Shown piece after piece: positions 15,819 to 24,456 of a stretch of 64,000 nt of DNA (its first letter is position 1; every line of letters begins with the position of its first letter). Source of the stretch: Planktophila sp965267775 (GTDB lineage: Bacteria; Actinomycetota; Actinomycetes; Nanopelagicales; Nanopelagicaceae). The stretch is from assembly GCA_965267775.1 (NCBI GenBank), contig OZ254140.1, forward strand, positions 248,001 to 312,000. Direction: 5' to 3'. Under the pieces are notes generated by a model, which had not been told where the DNA came from, searched no databases, and saw only the letters and a program-made list of their open reading frames with translations. A program made the translations under genes and the position numbers.

Positions 15819-16070
15819 ATGAATACAGCGCGAATTAATAATTACCGCATGGCCGCTTATGCCGCTTTTGCTGTAGGTCTCATCAATCTTCGATACCAGA
15901 CAGGCTCCGATAACAATTTAGCCAAGAGCGCCACACTCTTTATTCCCGGCGCTCTCCTGTTGCTCACTACCTTTACTTCATTGGGAAAGAAGTGGTTAGA
16001 AAGCAAGACCGCCGCAGCGATTGTGATCACTGGCGGCGGCTTGCTCTTAATTTATAGCTTTATTCTCTAA
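15819..16070 (+). CDS. Small three-helix membrane protein, unknown
   Basis: An 83-residue hydrophobic protein. Three likely membrane segments can be seen: YAAFAVGLINL, ATLFIPGALLLLTTFT and AAIVITGGGLLLIYSFIL. I recognise no family. It follows the actinorhodopsin hairpin by 16 bases and its stop abuts the stop of metY on the other strand with no gap. A link to rhodopsin function is only positional. Confidence 0.65.
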   Translation: MNTARINNYRMAAYAAFAVGLINLRYQTGSDNNLAKSATLFIPGALLLLTTFTSLGKKWLESKTAAAIVITGGGLLLIYSFIL

Positions 16071-17381
16071 CTACTTTGCTGCAGCGAATCCAATCTCAAG
16101 ATCTGCCTTGAGATCTTCAACATTTTCAATACCGAGGCTTAAGCGCACGAGACCTGGTGTAACACCTGCAGTCAGCTGCTCTTCAGCAGAGAGTTGCGAG
16201 TGAGTTGTTGTTGCTGGGTGAATTACGAGAGAGCGAACATCTCCGATATTTGCAACGTGGCTGAAGAGTTTAAGTGACTCAACAAACTTCTTTCCGGCGG
16301 CTACTCCACCCTTGAGTTCAAATGAGAGAACAGCTCCTGGTCCCTTTGGCGCATATTTGTTTGCAAGTGCATGCCAAGGAGATGAAGCAAGCGCTGCGTA
16401 GTTAACCTTCTCAACGCTCGGATGCTTTTCTAACCAGGTAGCGATCGCCTTTGCATTTTCGATATGGCGCTCGATGCGAAGCGAGAGAGTCTCAAGACCC
16501 TGTGCTAATAACCATGCGTTAAATGGCGAAACAGCAGCTCCGACATCACGAAGAAGTTGAAGGCGAATCTTGAAGATATAGGCGAGGTTTGCACCAAAAG
16601 CCGAACCAACACCGAGAGCTTGCGCGAATACGAGGCCGTGATAACTTGGATCTGGCTTATTAAAACCAGGGAAGCGCTCTGGATATTGTGCATAATCAAA
16701 CTTGCCTGAATCGATGATTGCGCCAACAACTGCATTTCCATGTCCTGACAGGAACTTTGTAGCAGAGTGAACAACGACATCGGCACCGAAATCAATCGGC
16801 TTAATCAAATATGGAGTTGCAACGGTGTTATCAACGATGAGCGGAAGGCCAACTTCATGTGCAACATCAGCGATCGCCTTAATATCTAAGATTTCATTCT
16901 TTGGATTAGCAATTGTTTCACCGAAGAATGCTTTCGTATTAGGGCGCACTGCCTTACGCCATGACTCTGGATCTGATGGGTCATCGACGAATGTGACCTC
17001 AATACCGAACTTAGGAAGTGTGTAATGGAAGAGATTGTATGTTCCACCATAAAGGCTTGGGCTTGAGACAATGTGATCGCCTGCTTCAGCAACGTTCAGG
17101 ATTGCAAATGTTGTTGCTGCAGATCCTGAAGCGAGAAGAAGTGCAGCAACTCCACCTTCAAGTGCGGCAAGTCGTTGTTCAACAGCATCTTGAGTTGGAT
17201 TCATGATGCGCGTATAGATGTTGCCGAGCTCTGCTAGCCCAAAGAGGTTGGCTGCGTGCTCTGTATCGCGAAATTGATAAGCAGTAGTTTGATAGAGCGG
17301 AAGTGCACGGGCGCCAGTTGTTGGATCTGGTTGCTGTCCGGCATGTACTTGTAGCGTTTCAAAAGACCAAGGTTGTGTCAT
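16071..17381 (-). CDS. metY: O-acetylhomoserine sulfhydrylase (MetY-type PLP enzyme)
   Basis: Cys/Met-metabolism PLP family, 436 residues, fold type I. Makes homocysteine from O-acetylhomoserine and sulfide. It opens with the typical MetY FETLQVHAGQQPDPTTGARALPLYQTTAY and has the PLP lysine in VVVHSATKFLSGHGN. Insertions and length match MetY rather than MetB or MetZ. A GGAGAG ribosome site 5 nt upstream of the ATG is good. A 17-codon reading frame just upstream ends in a TGA that overlaps the metY ATG. With hom in the same window, homoserine supply is covered; the acetyltransferase MetX is not seen here. Confidence 0.93.
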   Translation of the reverse strand: MTQPWSFETLQVHAGQQPDPTTGARALPLYQTTAYQFRDTEHAANLFGLAELGNIYTRIMNPTQDAVEQRLAALEGGVAALLLASGSAATTFAILNVAEAGDHIVSSPSLYGGTYNLFHYTLPKFGIEVTFVDDPSDPESWRKAVRPNTKAFFGETIANPKNEILDIKAIADVAHEVGLPLIVDNTVATPYLIKPIDFGADVVVHSATKFLSGHGNAVVGAIIDSGKFDYAQYPERFPGFNKPDPSYHGLVFAQALGVGSAFGANLAYIFKIRLQLLRDVGAAVSPFNAWLLAQGLETLSLRIERHIENAKAIATWLEKHPSVEKVNYAALASSPWHALANKYAPKGPGAVLSFELKGGVAAGKKFVESLKLFSHVANIGDVRSLVIHPATTTHSQLSAEEQLTAGVTPGLVRLSLGIENVEDLKADLEIGFAAAK

Positions 17382-17431
17382 GGTAACTCTCCAATAAAGG
17401 GACGTTGTGATGGACTAGTAGTGGATCTCAT
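17378..17431 (-). other. Possible 17-codon leader peptide overlapping the metY start
   Basis: On the minus strand an ATG opens a short frame (MRSTTSPSQRPFIGELP) whose TGA overlaps the metY start as ATGA. It lacks a Shine-Dalgarno, while metY has one lying inside this frame. A TAATTT lies 7 nt before the region where a transcript could start. The peptide has no Cys or Met run, so classical attenuation is not evident. Confidence 0.25.
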
Positions 17432-17543
17432 CGCTGAGGGGATGAAATTAACAAATCCGCTGAAATACTTCTCGAGAGGGGTTCGTTACTGCAACTAAGT
17501 CGCATTTGTTACCAAAACTATGTTCTTTAGGCGCAACTGCTGG

Positions 17544-17549
17544 TAGACA
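17544..17549 (+). promoter_or_regulatory. Possible leaderless -10 of the DUF885 gene
   Basis: TAGACA, spacer TTGCCC (6 nt), then ATG at 17556. It departs from TANNNT at the last base but favours this ATG over the TTG at 17550. Confidence 0.4.
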
Positions 17550-17555
17550 TTGCCC

Positions 17556-19205
17556 ATGACATTTCGCTCACCGATATTTGAACTCGCAGATCAGCATGTA
17601 GAAGCCTTGGCTCTCATCTCACCTATCCAATGCACGATGATGGGTAACGGCATCAATCAGGATAAGTGGGATGACTTCTCACTTGAAGGCTCAAATATCA
17701 GCGCTGAGCTGGTTCGTAGCGACCTCGCAAAACTTCGCGCTCTCGAGCCAATTGACGAAATTGATCGCATCGCTAAGAAGGTCATGGAAGAGCGTCTTGA
17801 ATCATCTCTTCTTCTCCATGATTCAGGTGAAGAGCACCTCATCTGGTCTGTACTGACATCACCGGTCTCAGATCTTCGCTCAGTCTTTGAAATCATGTCT
17901 CACGAGAGCGCCGAAGATATTGCAAATGTTTCAGCTCGCCTCAAGGCCCTTGATCTTGCATTCACACAGTGGGCATCGAAGCTTGCAACTCTTTCATCAC
18001 AGGGCAAGACCACAGCACGTCGCCAAGTTGAAGGTGTTATCGATCAACTTGGCCAACATGCAGATGGCGGTTATGAAGCGATGGCGAAGCGCTTTGATCC
18101 TGAGAACAAGTACCCAGAACTTCATACAAGTGCACTCGCCGCGCAGGATGCATGCCGAAAGCTCGCCGCATTCTTGAAAAATGATTACCTTCCAAAGGCA
18201 ACGCCGACTGATGCAGTTGGTGAAGAGCGCTATGCAATGTGGGCCCGTTACTTCACAGGTGCAAATCTCAATCTTCGTGAGACTTACGAGTGGGGCGTTG
18301 CAGATCTCAAGCGCATCAATGACCGCATGTGGAAGGTCGCAGAGAAGATTAAGCCTGGCGCAACCTCGCTTCGCGAAGTCGCAGATATTCTCGATAGCGA
18401 TCCAAAGTACTTCATCAAAGATAAGGAAGGAATCGTTGCCTTCTTGCAGGACTTTACCGATAAGACAATTGAGCGCATGAATGGCGAATACTTTGAAGTC
18501 GATGATCGCATTAAGACTTGCGAGACTCGTTATGCACCAGATGGAAGCGGTACTGCTCCTTATTACAACCCTCCATCAGAAGATCTTTCACGCCCAGGAA
18601 CAACATGGATTCCTTCACAAGGCACAGAAGGTTTTACTTGGTGGCACTTGATCTCGACGTGGTATCACGAAGCAGTTCCAGGCCATCACCTTCAATGTGC
18701 AACAACAACCATTGAGAAGGATCGACTCAGCCGTTATCAGCGCACATCAGCATGGATCAGCGGTTACGGCGAAGGTTGGGCGCTCTACGCAGAGCGCTTT
18801 ATGGATGAACTCGGTGCATTTGATGAGCCAGGCATTGAGATGGGTTACCTTTCTAACCAAGCTCTCCGTGCAGCACGTGTTGTTGTAGATATTGGAATTC
18901 ACCTTGGCTACAAGGATGAGAATGGCAACGTCTGGAATGCAGATACCGTCAAGGATGTTCTCTTTGAGAAAGCGCTTCAGAGCGATGCAATTGCAGCCAG
19001 TGAACGCGATCGCTATCTAGGTCTACCTGGCCAAGCAATCTCTTACAAGGTAGGAGAACGTGTGTGGATGCAGGCTCGTGAAGATGCTAAGGCGCGTCTT
19101 GGAGATAAGTTCACCTTGAAGAAGTTCCATACATTTGCACTTCGTATCGGACCAATGGGTCTTGATCCCTTTGCAGAAGAGCTCAAGAATTGGGATGGGA
19201 AGTAG
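17556..19205 (+). CDS. DUF885 family putative zinc carboxypeptidase-like protein
   Basis: A 549-residue protein of the DUF885 family. It has the zinc-binding helix WYHEAVPGHHLQ (HExxxxHH pattern), a second acidic region GYGEGWALYAERFMDELG that would give the third ligand, and the C-terminal LPGQAISYKVGERVW block. No clear signal peptide is seen, so it is probably cytoplasmic. Family members are thought to be peptidases; substrate unknown. It converges on the helix-hairpin-helix gene with a 3-bp gap. Confidence 0.85.
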   Translation: MTFRSPIFELADQHVEALALISPIQCTMMGNGINQDKWDDFSLEGSNISAELVRSDLAKLRALEPIDEIDRIAKKVMEERLESSLLLHDSGEEHLIWSVLTSPVSDLRSVFEIMSHESAEDIANVSARLKALDLAFTQWASKLATLSSQGKTTARRQVEGVIDQLGQHADGGYEAMAKRFDPENKYPELHTSALAAQDACRKLAAFLKNDYLPKATPTDAVGEERYAMWARYFTGANLNLRETYEWGVADLKRINDRMWKVAEKIKPGATSLREVADILDSDPKYFIKDKEGIVAFLQDFTDKTIERMNGEYFEVDDRIKTCETRYAPDGSGTAPYYNPPSEDLSRPGTTWIPSQGTEGFTWWHLISTWYHEAVPGHHLQCATTTIEKDRLSRYQRTSAWISGYGEGWALYAERFMDELGAFDEPGIEMGYLSNQALRAARVVVDIGIHLGYKDENGNVWNADTVKDVLFEKALQSDAIAASERDRYLGLPGQAISYKVGERVWMQAREDAKARLGDKFTLKKFHTFALRIGPMGLDPFAEELKNWDGK

Positions 19206-19208
19206 TTC

Positions 19209-19541
19209 CTAATTTCTAAATTGGATATCGCGCTTCTTCATCTCGGCTACGAGAATGCGGATTTCGTTAGCTCCCATTCCGTGAAGTTCCTTCAACGCTG
19301 CGAGTGAGACCTTACGTAGATCGGTAATCTTGTAGTGCCCGTCGTCGATAAGTGCTCGACGTGCAGGGGCGGCTAAACCAATTTCACGCCACTCACCATC
19401 GACATCTTCGTATGGATCTGGTTCAACGCCTGCATGTGTGATTGCTAAACGAGAGGCGACTTTCTCGGCGCGACGTGCCTCAGCTGCGCGCTTTGCCTCA
19501 CCTTGCAACTTCTTTAGCTTTGCAGGAGATGCCTTTGCCAT
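19209..19541 (-). CDS. Small basic protein with helix-hairpin-helix / RNAP alpha-CTD-like domain
   Basis: A 110-residue protein. The N-terminal third is a Lys/Ala/Arg-rich helix (AKLKKLQGEAKRAAEARRAEKVASRL). The C-terminal part (IGLAAPARRALIDDGHYKITDL, then KVSLAALKELHGMGANEI) matches the helix-hairpin-helix arrangement found in RNA polymerase alpha C-terminal domains and related DNA-binding proteins. Nucleic-acid binding is therefore likely, target unknown. It lies 16 bases after the DUF4395 gene on the same strand. Confidence 0.75.
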   Translation of the reverse strand: MAKASPAKLKKLQGEAKRAAEARRAEKVASRLAITHAGVEPDPYEDVDGEWREIGLAAPARRALIDDGHYKITDLRKVSLAALKELHGMGANEIRILVAEMKKRDIQFRN

Positions 19542-19557
19542 TGAATAGATCTTCTCT

Positions 19558-19929
19558 TTAGAGAATGACGACTAGCGCTGTCATGACTGAAGCGAGTAGA
19601 AAGCTCTTTGCAACAATTTTCAGGGCATTGGCGCGATCTGCTTTAAGCGCTGCAGGATCCTTAATTTTCTTTACATCTCCGGCATTATCAAAGTTAAAGA
19701 CGCCCATTAATCCATATGCGAAACAGAAACGATTGCGGGCTTGAATAAATCCGACAGAGGCAAGCATCGCTGGAGCAAATGCAATCAAACGAGTTGAACT
19801 TGCCTGGTCGGATGCAATGAGAAAGATTGAAAGCACGGCAAAGAGAGCGCCTCCAGTGATCGCAACTTGATAGCGACGGTGAATCTCAGATGGACCGATA
19901 TTGCATGAACCCGCTACATAATCTGTCAT
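19558..19929 (-). CDS. DUF4395-like membrane protein
   Basis: A 123-residue protein. It has a short polar start, DYVAGSCNIGPSEIHRRYQ, then helices around GGALFAVLSIFLIA, LIAFAPAMLASVGFIQARNRFCFAYGLMGVF and a terminal FLLASVMTALVVIL. The FIQARNRFCFAYG block is like the DUF4395 family. The role is unknown. The start is fixed by a leaderless promoter. Confidence 0.65.
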   Translation of the reverse strand: MTDYVAGSCNIGPSEIHRRYQVAITGGALFAVLSIFLIASDQASSTRLIAFAPAMLASVGFIQARNRFCFAYGLMGVFNFDNAGDVKKIKDPAALKADRANALKIVAKSFLLASVMTALVVIL

Positions 19930-19935
19930 AGCTAG

Positions 19936-19941
19936 ATACTA
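19936..19941 (-). promoter_or_regulatory. Leaderless -10 hexamer of the DUF4395-like gene
   Basis: On the minus strand TAGTAT, spacer CTAGCT (6 nt), then ATG at 19929. Confidence 0.65.
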
Positions 19942-19977
19942 GGCGAGAAAGATTGAAGATTCTCAGAGAAAAGATTG

Positions 19978-20056
19978 TGCGGGAGGCGGGACTTGAACCC
20001 GCACGCCGGAGCACCAGTTCCTAAGACTGGCGTGTCTGCCATTTCACCACTCCCGC
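19978..20056 (-). tRNA. tRNA-Leu (anticodon UAG)
   Basis: On the minus strand the sequence folds as a class II tRNA. The acceptor GCGGGAG pairs with CTCCCGC and leaves discriminator A. The anticodon stem CCAGT/ACTGG encloses loop CTTAGGA, so the anticodon is UAG. An extended variable arm (GCTCCGGC) and T arm GCGGG-TTCAAGT-CCCGC follow. CCA is not encoded. It reads CUA and, by wobble, other CUN leucine codons. Confidence 0.95.
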
Positions 20057-20057
20057 T

Positions 20058-20090
20058 TACATCTCTAGGCAGTAGAACTTCAGAGATGTA
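20058..20090. repeat. 9-bp inverted repeat directly upstream of tRNA-Leu
   Basis: TACATCTCT (20058-20066) and AGAGATGTA (20082-20090) are perfect inverted copies, 15 nt apart, one base from the 5' end of the tRNA gene. It could fold in a tRNA precursor leader or be an operator; nothing distinguishes these. Confidence 0.45.
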
Positions 20091-20155
20091 CGGGGCAAGA
20101 GTAAGGCTTTAGGGCGTCCACACCAAAATCGCGCGCGTGCTGGGAAAGGCACGGT

Positions 20156-20161
20156 TAAACT
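20156..20161 (+). promoter_or_regulatory. Leaderless -10 hexamer of argS
   Basis: TAAACT, spacer ACGCAA (6 nt), then ATG at 20168. It would drive the argS-lysA-hom-thrC-thrB run. Confidence 0.65.
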
Positions 20162-20167
20162 ACGCAA

Positions 20168-21814
20168 ATGTCCACACTTGCAGATCAACTCGCAGCCTCC
20201 ATTCAGGGGCTCGTTGCAGCTGCGATTGCTCGTGGCGACCTGGCAGGAACTGCCCCAGAATCAATCGTTCTTGAACGTCCTAAGAATCGCGATCACGGCG
20301 ACTACGCCACATCGATTGCGCTCCAATTAGCAAAAGCCGCAGGTAAGAACCCTCGTGAAGTTGCAACGCTACTTCAGGCAGAGATTGCTTCCCTTGCCGG
20401 AATTTCTTCAGTAGATATTGCCGGGCCTGGATTTATCAATATCACTTTAGATCGCGCAAATCAGGCAGAGCTTGTCCGCACGATTCTTAATGGTGGAGAT
20501 AAGTATGGCCACGGAGATTCGCTCAAGGGTGTTGCGATAAACCTTGAATTTATTAGCGCCAATCCAACTGGACCTCTCCACTTAGGTCATACACGTTGGG
20601 CTGCCGTAGGCGATGCACTCGGTCGCGTGCTTAAGGCCGCCGGCGCAAAGGTCACGCAAGAGTTCTATATCAATGATCGCGGTCGCCAGATGGATCTCTT
20701 CGGCCAATCTGTTCGAGCCGCCGCTCTCGGAAATCCAATTCCAGAAGATGGCTACCAGGGCGATTACATCAAGGATCTTGCAAAGATTGTCGTCGCCGAA
20801 AATCCTGGAATTTCTTTATCTGAAGATTTCCGCGAAGCCGCTTACAAAGTTCAGCTCACACAGCAGCAATCAGTTCTCGATACATTCCATACTAAATTCG
20901 ATGTCTGGTTCTCGGAGCGCTCGCTCCACGAATCAGGTGCAGTCGAGCACGGTATGGAGAAGCTCCGCGAACAAGGCCATGTCTTCGAGCAAGATGGCGC
21001 TGTTTGGCTTCGCACAACAGATTTTGGTGATGATAAAGATCGCGTACTAATAAAAGAGAATGGCGAGCTCACATACTTCGCATCAGATACTGCTTATTAC
21101 ATCAATAAGCGCGAGCGTGGAAATGACATCTGTATCTACATGCTCGGCGCAGATCACCATGGTTATATCCACCGACTCCGTGCAGTAGCTGCTTGCGCTG
21201 GAGATAACCCTGATTACAACATCCACGTTCTTATCGGCCAATTGGTAAAGATTATGGAAGGCGGCGAAGAGGTAAAGCTCTCAAAGCGCGCTGGAACAAT
21301 TATTACTCTTGAAGAGTTGGTCGAAAAGGTCGGCGTTGATGCCGCTCGCTACACACTCATCCGCTATCCAGTTGATACTCCGATGGTGATGGATATCGAT
21401 ATCTTGCGCAGCAACACCAATGAGAACCCTGTCTATTACGTGCAATATGCTCATGCGCGTATTGCTGCAGTTCTGCGCAATGTTGCAGAGCTTGGAATTC
21501 CAACAGGGCTCGATAACTTTGATCCATCTCAGCTTTCACATGATCGCGAAAATGAATTGCTCGGAACCCTTGCTGAGTTCCCACGCGTTGTCGCTCAGGC
21601 GGCTGAACTTCGCGAACCACACCGCGTTGCTCGATACCTCGAAGAACTTGCTGGCGTTTATCACGGCTTCTATGCAGATTGCCGCGTCCTCCCATTAGGC
21701 GATGAAGCACCTGCACCGATTCATTCAGCGCGCGCCAATCTCTGTGCCGCAACGATGCAGGTTATCGCTAACGGTCTCTCACTTCTCGGCGTCAGCGCCC
21801 CGGAGCGTATGTAA
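20168..21814 (+). CDS. argS: Arginyl-tRNA synthetase
   Basis: Class I synthetase, 548 residues, charging tRNA-Arg. Visible parts: the N-terminal Arg-tRNA synthetase recognition domain (about 1-95), the HIGH-type motif in ANPTGPLHLGHTRWA, the KMSK-equivalent VKLSKRAGTIITL and the C-terminal DALR anticodon domain (NPVYYVQYAHARIAA onward). The stop overlaps the lysA ATG (TAATG). argS-lysA is a conserved actinobacterial pair. Confidence 0.96.
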   Translation: MSTLADQLAASIQGLVAAAIARGDLAGTAPESIVLERPKNRDHGDYATSIALQLAKAAGKNPREVATLLQAEIASLAGISSVDIAGPGFINITLDRANQAELVRTILNGGDKYGHGDSLKGVAINLEFISANPTGPLHLGHTRWAAVGDALGRVLKAAGAKVTQEFYINDRGRQMDLFGQSVRAAALGNPIPEDGYQGDYIKDLAKIVVAENPGISLSEDFREAAYKVQLTQQQSVLDTFHTKFDVWFSERSLHESGAVEHGMEKLREQGHVFEQDGAVWLRTTDFGDDKDRVLIKENGELTYFASDTAYYINKRERGNDICIYMLGADHHGYIHRLRAVAACAGDNPDYNIHVLIGQLVKIMEGGEEVKLSKRAGTIITLEELVEKVGVDAARYTLIRYPVDTPMVMDIDILRSNTNENPVYYVQYAHARIAAVLRNVAELGIPTGLDNFDPSQLSHDRENELLGTLAEFPRVVAQAAELREPHRVARYLEELAGVYHGFYADCRVLPLGDEAPAPIHSARANLCAATMQVIANGLSLLGVSAPERM

Positions 21815-23148
21815 TGAGCAACGCATCTATGTGGTCGAAGAACATCTCATTTATCAACGGTGAAGTGGCGCTATCTGGAATTCCTGCATCGCAATTAGCG
21901 AAAGAGTTCGGAACTCCAACCTTCTTCCTTGATGAGGAAGCTTTCCGATCACGTGCTGCTTCTTGGCGTGATGGTCTTAAAGCCGAGTTTGGTGAAAAAG
22001 CGGGGCAGGTCTTCTATGCATCGAAGGCATTTACTTGTACTGCAGTTGCACATTGGATCTCTGAGATTGGCATCGGAATAGATGTCGCAACCGGGGGAGA
22101 GCTTGCAGCAGCGCTAGCGGGCGGTGTAAATCCATCGAAGATTGAACTCCACGGCAATAATAAATCTCTTACAGAAATCGATCGTGCAGTTTCTATTGGG
22201 GTCCACAGCATTGTTATGGATTCGCTCTACGAGATCGATCGCGTTGCAGATGCCGCTCGAAAGCATGGCAAGCGCCAACCAGTTCTCATCCGTCTAACTC
22301 CAGGTATTGAAGCTCATACCCATGAATCAATCTCCACAGCTCATGAAGATGTGAAGTTTGGCTTCTCAATCGCATCAGGTGCTGCATGGGCTGCGGTTGA
22401 AAAAATTGCTGCATTGCCAGAGCTAGAACTTCGCGGAGTGCACTGCCACATCGGTTCACAAATCTTTGGAACCGAAGCATTTGAAATTGCTGCAGATCGC
22501 CTCCTTGCGTTTACCGCAAAGTACCGCGATGTCTATGGTTCAGAACTTCCAGAGCTTGATCTCGGTGGAGGCTATGGAATCGCCTACCTTGCAGATGAAG
22601 TAACTGTTGAACCATCAGATGTTCTTCCGACTATTGGTAAGGCAGTACGTGCTGCGTGTGCGAAATATTCACTCGCGCTCCCAACAATTTCAATCGAACC
22701 AGGCCGCAATATCGTTGGTCCAACGATGTTCACTTTGTATGAGGTGGGCACCGTCAAAGATGTTGTCATTGAAGATGGTTCAATTCGTAAGTACATCTCT
22801 GTCGATGGAGGAATGAGCGATAACGCTCGCACCGCTCTCTATGGAGCTGAATACTTTGCAACAATCGCACAGCGCACCTCATCTGCTCCCACTGCACAAT
22901 CTCGCTTAGTGGGAAAGCATTGCGAGACAGGCGACATCATTATTCGAGATATCCAACTTCCATCAGATGTGATCCCTGGCGATCTCATCGCAACGCCTGC
23001 AACAGGTGCATATGGCCGCTCGATGGCGAGCAATTACAACCATGTTCCCCGCCCTCCCGTTGTAGCTGTGATTGATGGAAAGGCACGTGTAATCGTGCGC
23101 CGCGAGACCGAGGCTGATTTACTCGCTCTCGATGTAGCCAAGATGTGA
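21814..23148 (+). CDS. lysA: Diaminopimelate decarboxylase
   Basis: Converts meso-diaminopimelate to lysine. The 444-residue PLP enzyme has an alanine-racemase-type barrel with the cofactor lysine in VFYASKAFTC, RLTPGIEAHTHESISTA, the GCHIGSQ-like RGVHCHIGSQIF, ELDLGGGYGIAY and the partner-subunit Cys motif KHCETGDII. Translationally coupled to argS; hom starts 12 bases later. Confidence 0.96.
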   Translation: MSNASMWSKNISFINGEVALSGIPASQLAKEFGTPTFFLDEEAFRSRAASWRDGLKAEFGEKAGQVFYASKAFTCTAVAHWISEIGIGIDVATGGELAAALAGGVNPSKIELHGNNKSLTEIDRAVSIGVHSIVMDSLYEIDRVADAARKHGKRQPVLIRLTPGIEAHTHESISTAHEDVKFGFSIASGAAWAAVEKIAALPELELRGVHCHIGSQIFGTEAFEIAADRLLAFTAKYRDVYGSELPELDLGGGYGIAYLADEVTVEPSDVLPTIGKAVRAACAKYSLALPTISIEPGRNIVGPTMFTLYEVGTVKDVVIEDGSIRKYISVDGGMSDNARTALYGAEYFATIAQRTSSAPTAQSRLVGKHCETGDIIIRDIQLPSDVIPGDLIATPATGAYGRSMASNYNHVPRPPVVAVIDGKARVIVRRETEADLLALDVAKM

Positions 23149-23160
23149 AAGAATCACCTC

Positions 23161-24456
23161 ATGAGCCCAGCAGGTAAACCAGTACGTATTGGCATGCTCG
23201 GCTGCGGTGTTGTGGGCAGCGAAGTTGCCCGACTTCTCCTTGCAGATACCGAGGAGCTCTCTACACGCGCAGGCGTCAAGATCGAGCTCGCCCGAATCGC
23301 AGTCCGCACAATCAAGGATTACCCGGGCATTAACCCATCACTCTTCACAACTGACCCATATTCAATCGTGAATGATCCAGAGATTGATCTCATCGTCGAG
23401 GTGATGGGCGGCATCGAACCGGCAAATGAACTCGCACATATTGCAATCAAGAATCGTAAGTCGATTGTGACTGCAAATAAGGCGCTCCTAGCAAGCCATG
23501 GAGCAGAGCTCTTCACTGCGGCATATGCACAGGGCGAAGATATTTACTACGAAGCATCTGTTGCCGGTGCAATTCCGATCATTCGTCCGCTTCGCGATTC
23601 ATTAGTTGGCGACTTCGTTATCCGCGTTATGGGTATCGTCAATGGAACAACTAACTACATTCTTACAAAGATGCATGAAGATAATAAGGATTTCGCTGTC
23701 GCTCTCAAAGAGGCGCAAGATCTCGGTTATGCAGAAGCTGATCCAACAGCTGATGTTGAAGGCTTTGATGCTGCGGCAAAGGCTGCAATTCTCTCTGGCC
23801 TTGCATTCCATACTCGCGTAACTGTCTCCGACGTTTACCGCGAAGGAATCTCACAGATCACACTAGAAGATGTTCAGCTTGCAAAAGAGCTTGGCTATGT
23901 CATCAAGCTCCTCGCAATTGCTGAGCTAACTCCAAAGGATGAGATCTCTGTTCGCGTTCACCCAGTGATGCTCGAGAAGGCTCACCCATTGGCATCTGTT
24001 CGCGATGCATTTAACGCAGTATTTGTTGAGGCAGAATCTGCCGGACCTCTTATGTTTTACGGTCGCGGAGCCGGTGGTGCACCAACTGCATCTGCAATTC
24101 TCGGTGACATCCTCGCTGTATCTCGCCATATTGCACATAATTCTGTGGGTCAGCGCGAGACAGATTATGCAGATCGCGATATTGCGCCAATCGAAACCAC
24201 AAAGACCAAGTTCCTCATTCGCCTCGAAGTTGAGGATAAATCAGGTGTTTTGGCATCGATTGCACAGGTCTTCGCAGCACAGGGCGTATCGATTCAGACT
24301 GTTGATCAGAACGGTCGCGATAAGGATGCCGAACTCATCATCGTTACCCACCTTGCAACTGAAGGAGAACTCAAGGCGACTGTTGATGCTTTGAAGAAGA
24401 TGGATATCGTCAACAAGATTTCAAGTGTGATTCGTGTAGAGGGAGCGAGTGCGTAA
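23161..24456 (+). CDS. hom: Homoserine dehydrogenase
   Basis: Reduces aspartate semialdehyde to homoserine. The 431 residues comprise an N-terminal Rossmann NAD(P) domain (IGMLGCGVVGSEVARLL), the catalytic domain (VNGTTNYILTKM; GYAEADPTADVEGFDAAAK with the catalytic lysine) and a C-terminal ACT domain (about 355-431, DKSGVLASIAQVFAAQGVSI), the usual site of threonine feedback. Monofunctional: no aspartokinase part. The stop overlaps the thrC ATG (TAATG). Confidence 0.96.
   Translation: MSPAGKPVRIGMLGCGVVGSEVARLLLADTEELSTRAGVKIELARIAVRTIKDYPGINPSLFTTDPYSIVNDPEIDLIVEVMGGIEPANELAHIAIKNRKSIVTANKALLASHGAELFTAAYAQGEDIYYEASVAGAIPIIRPLRDSLVGDFVIRVMGIVNGTTNYILTKMHEDNKDFAVALKEAQDLGYAEADPTADVEGFDAAAKAAILSGLAFHTRVTVSDVYREGISQITLEDVQLAKELGYVIKLLAIAELTPKDEISVRVHPVMLEKAHPLASVRDAFNAVFVEAESAGPLMFYGRGAGGAPTASAILGDILAVSRHIAHNSVGQRETDYADRDIAPIETTKTKFLIRLEVEDKSGVLASIAQVFAAQGVSIQTVDQNGRDKDAELIIVTHLATEGELKATVDALKKMDIVNKISSVIRVEGASA

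Noticed and set aside
17382..17549. SAM riboswitch upstream of metY
   Set aside because: The leader was read on the minus strand for SAM-I, SAM-II and SAM-IV core motifs and none was found; a covariance-model search would be needed to exclude a divergent one.
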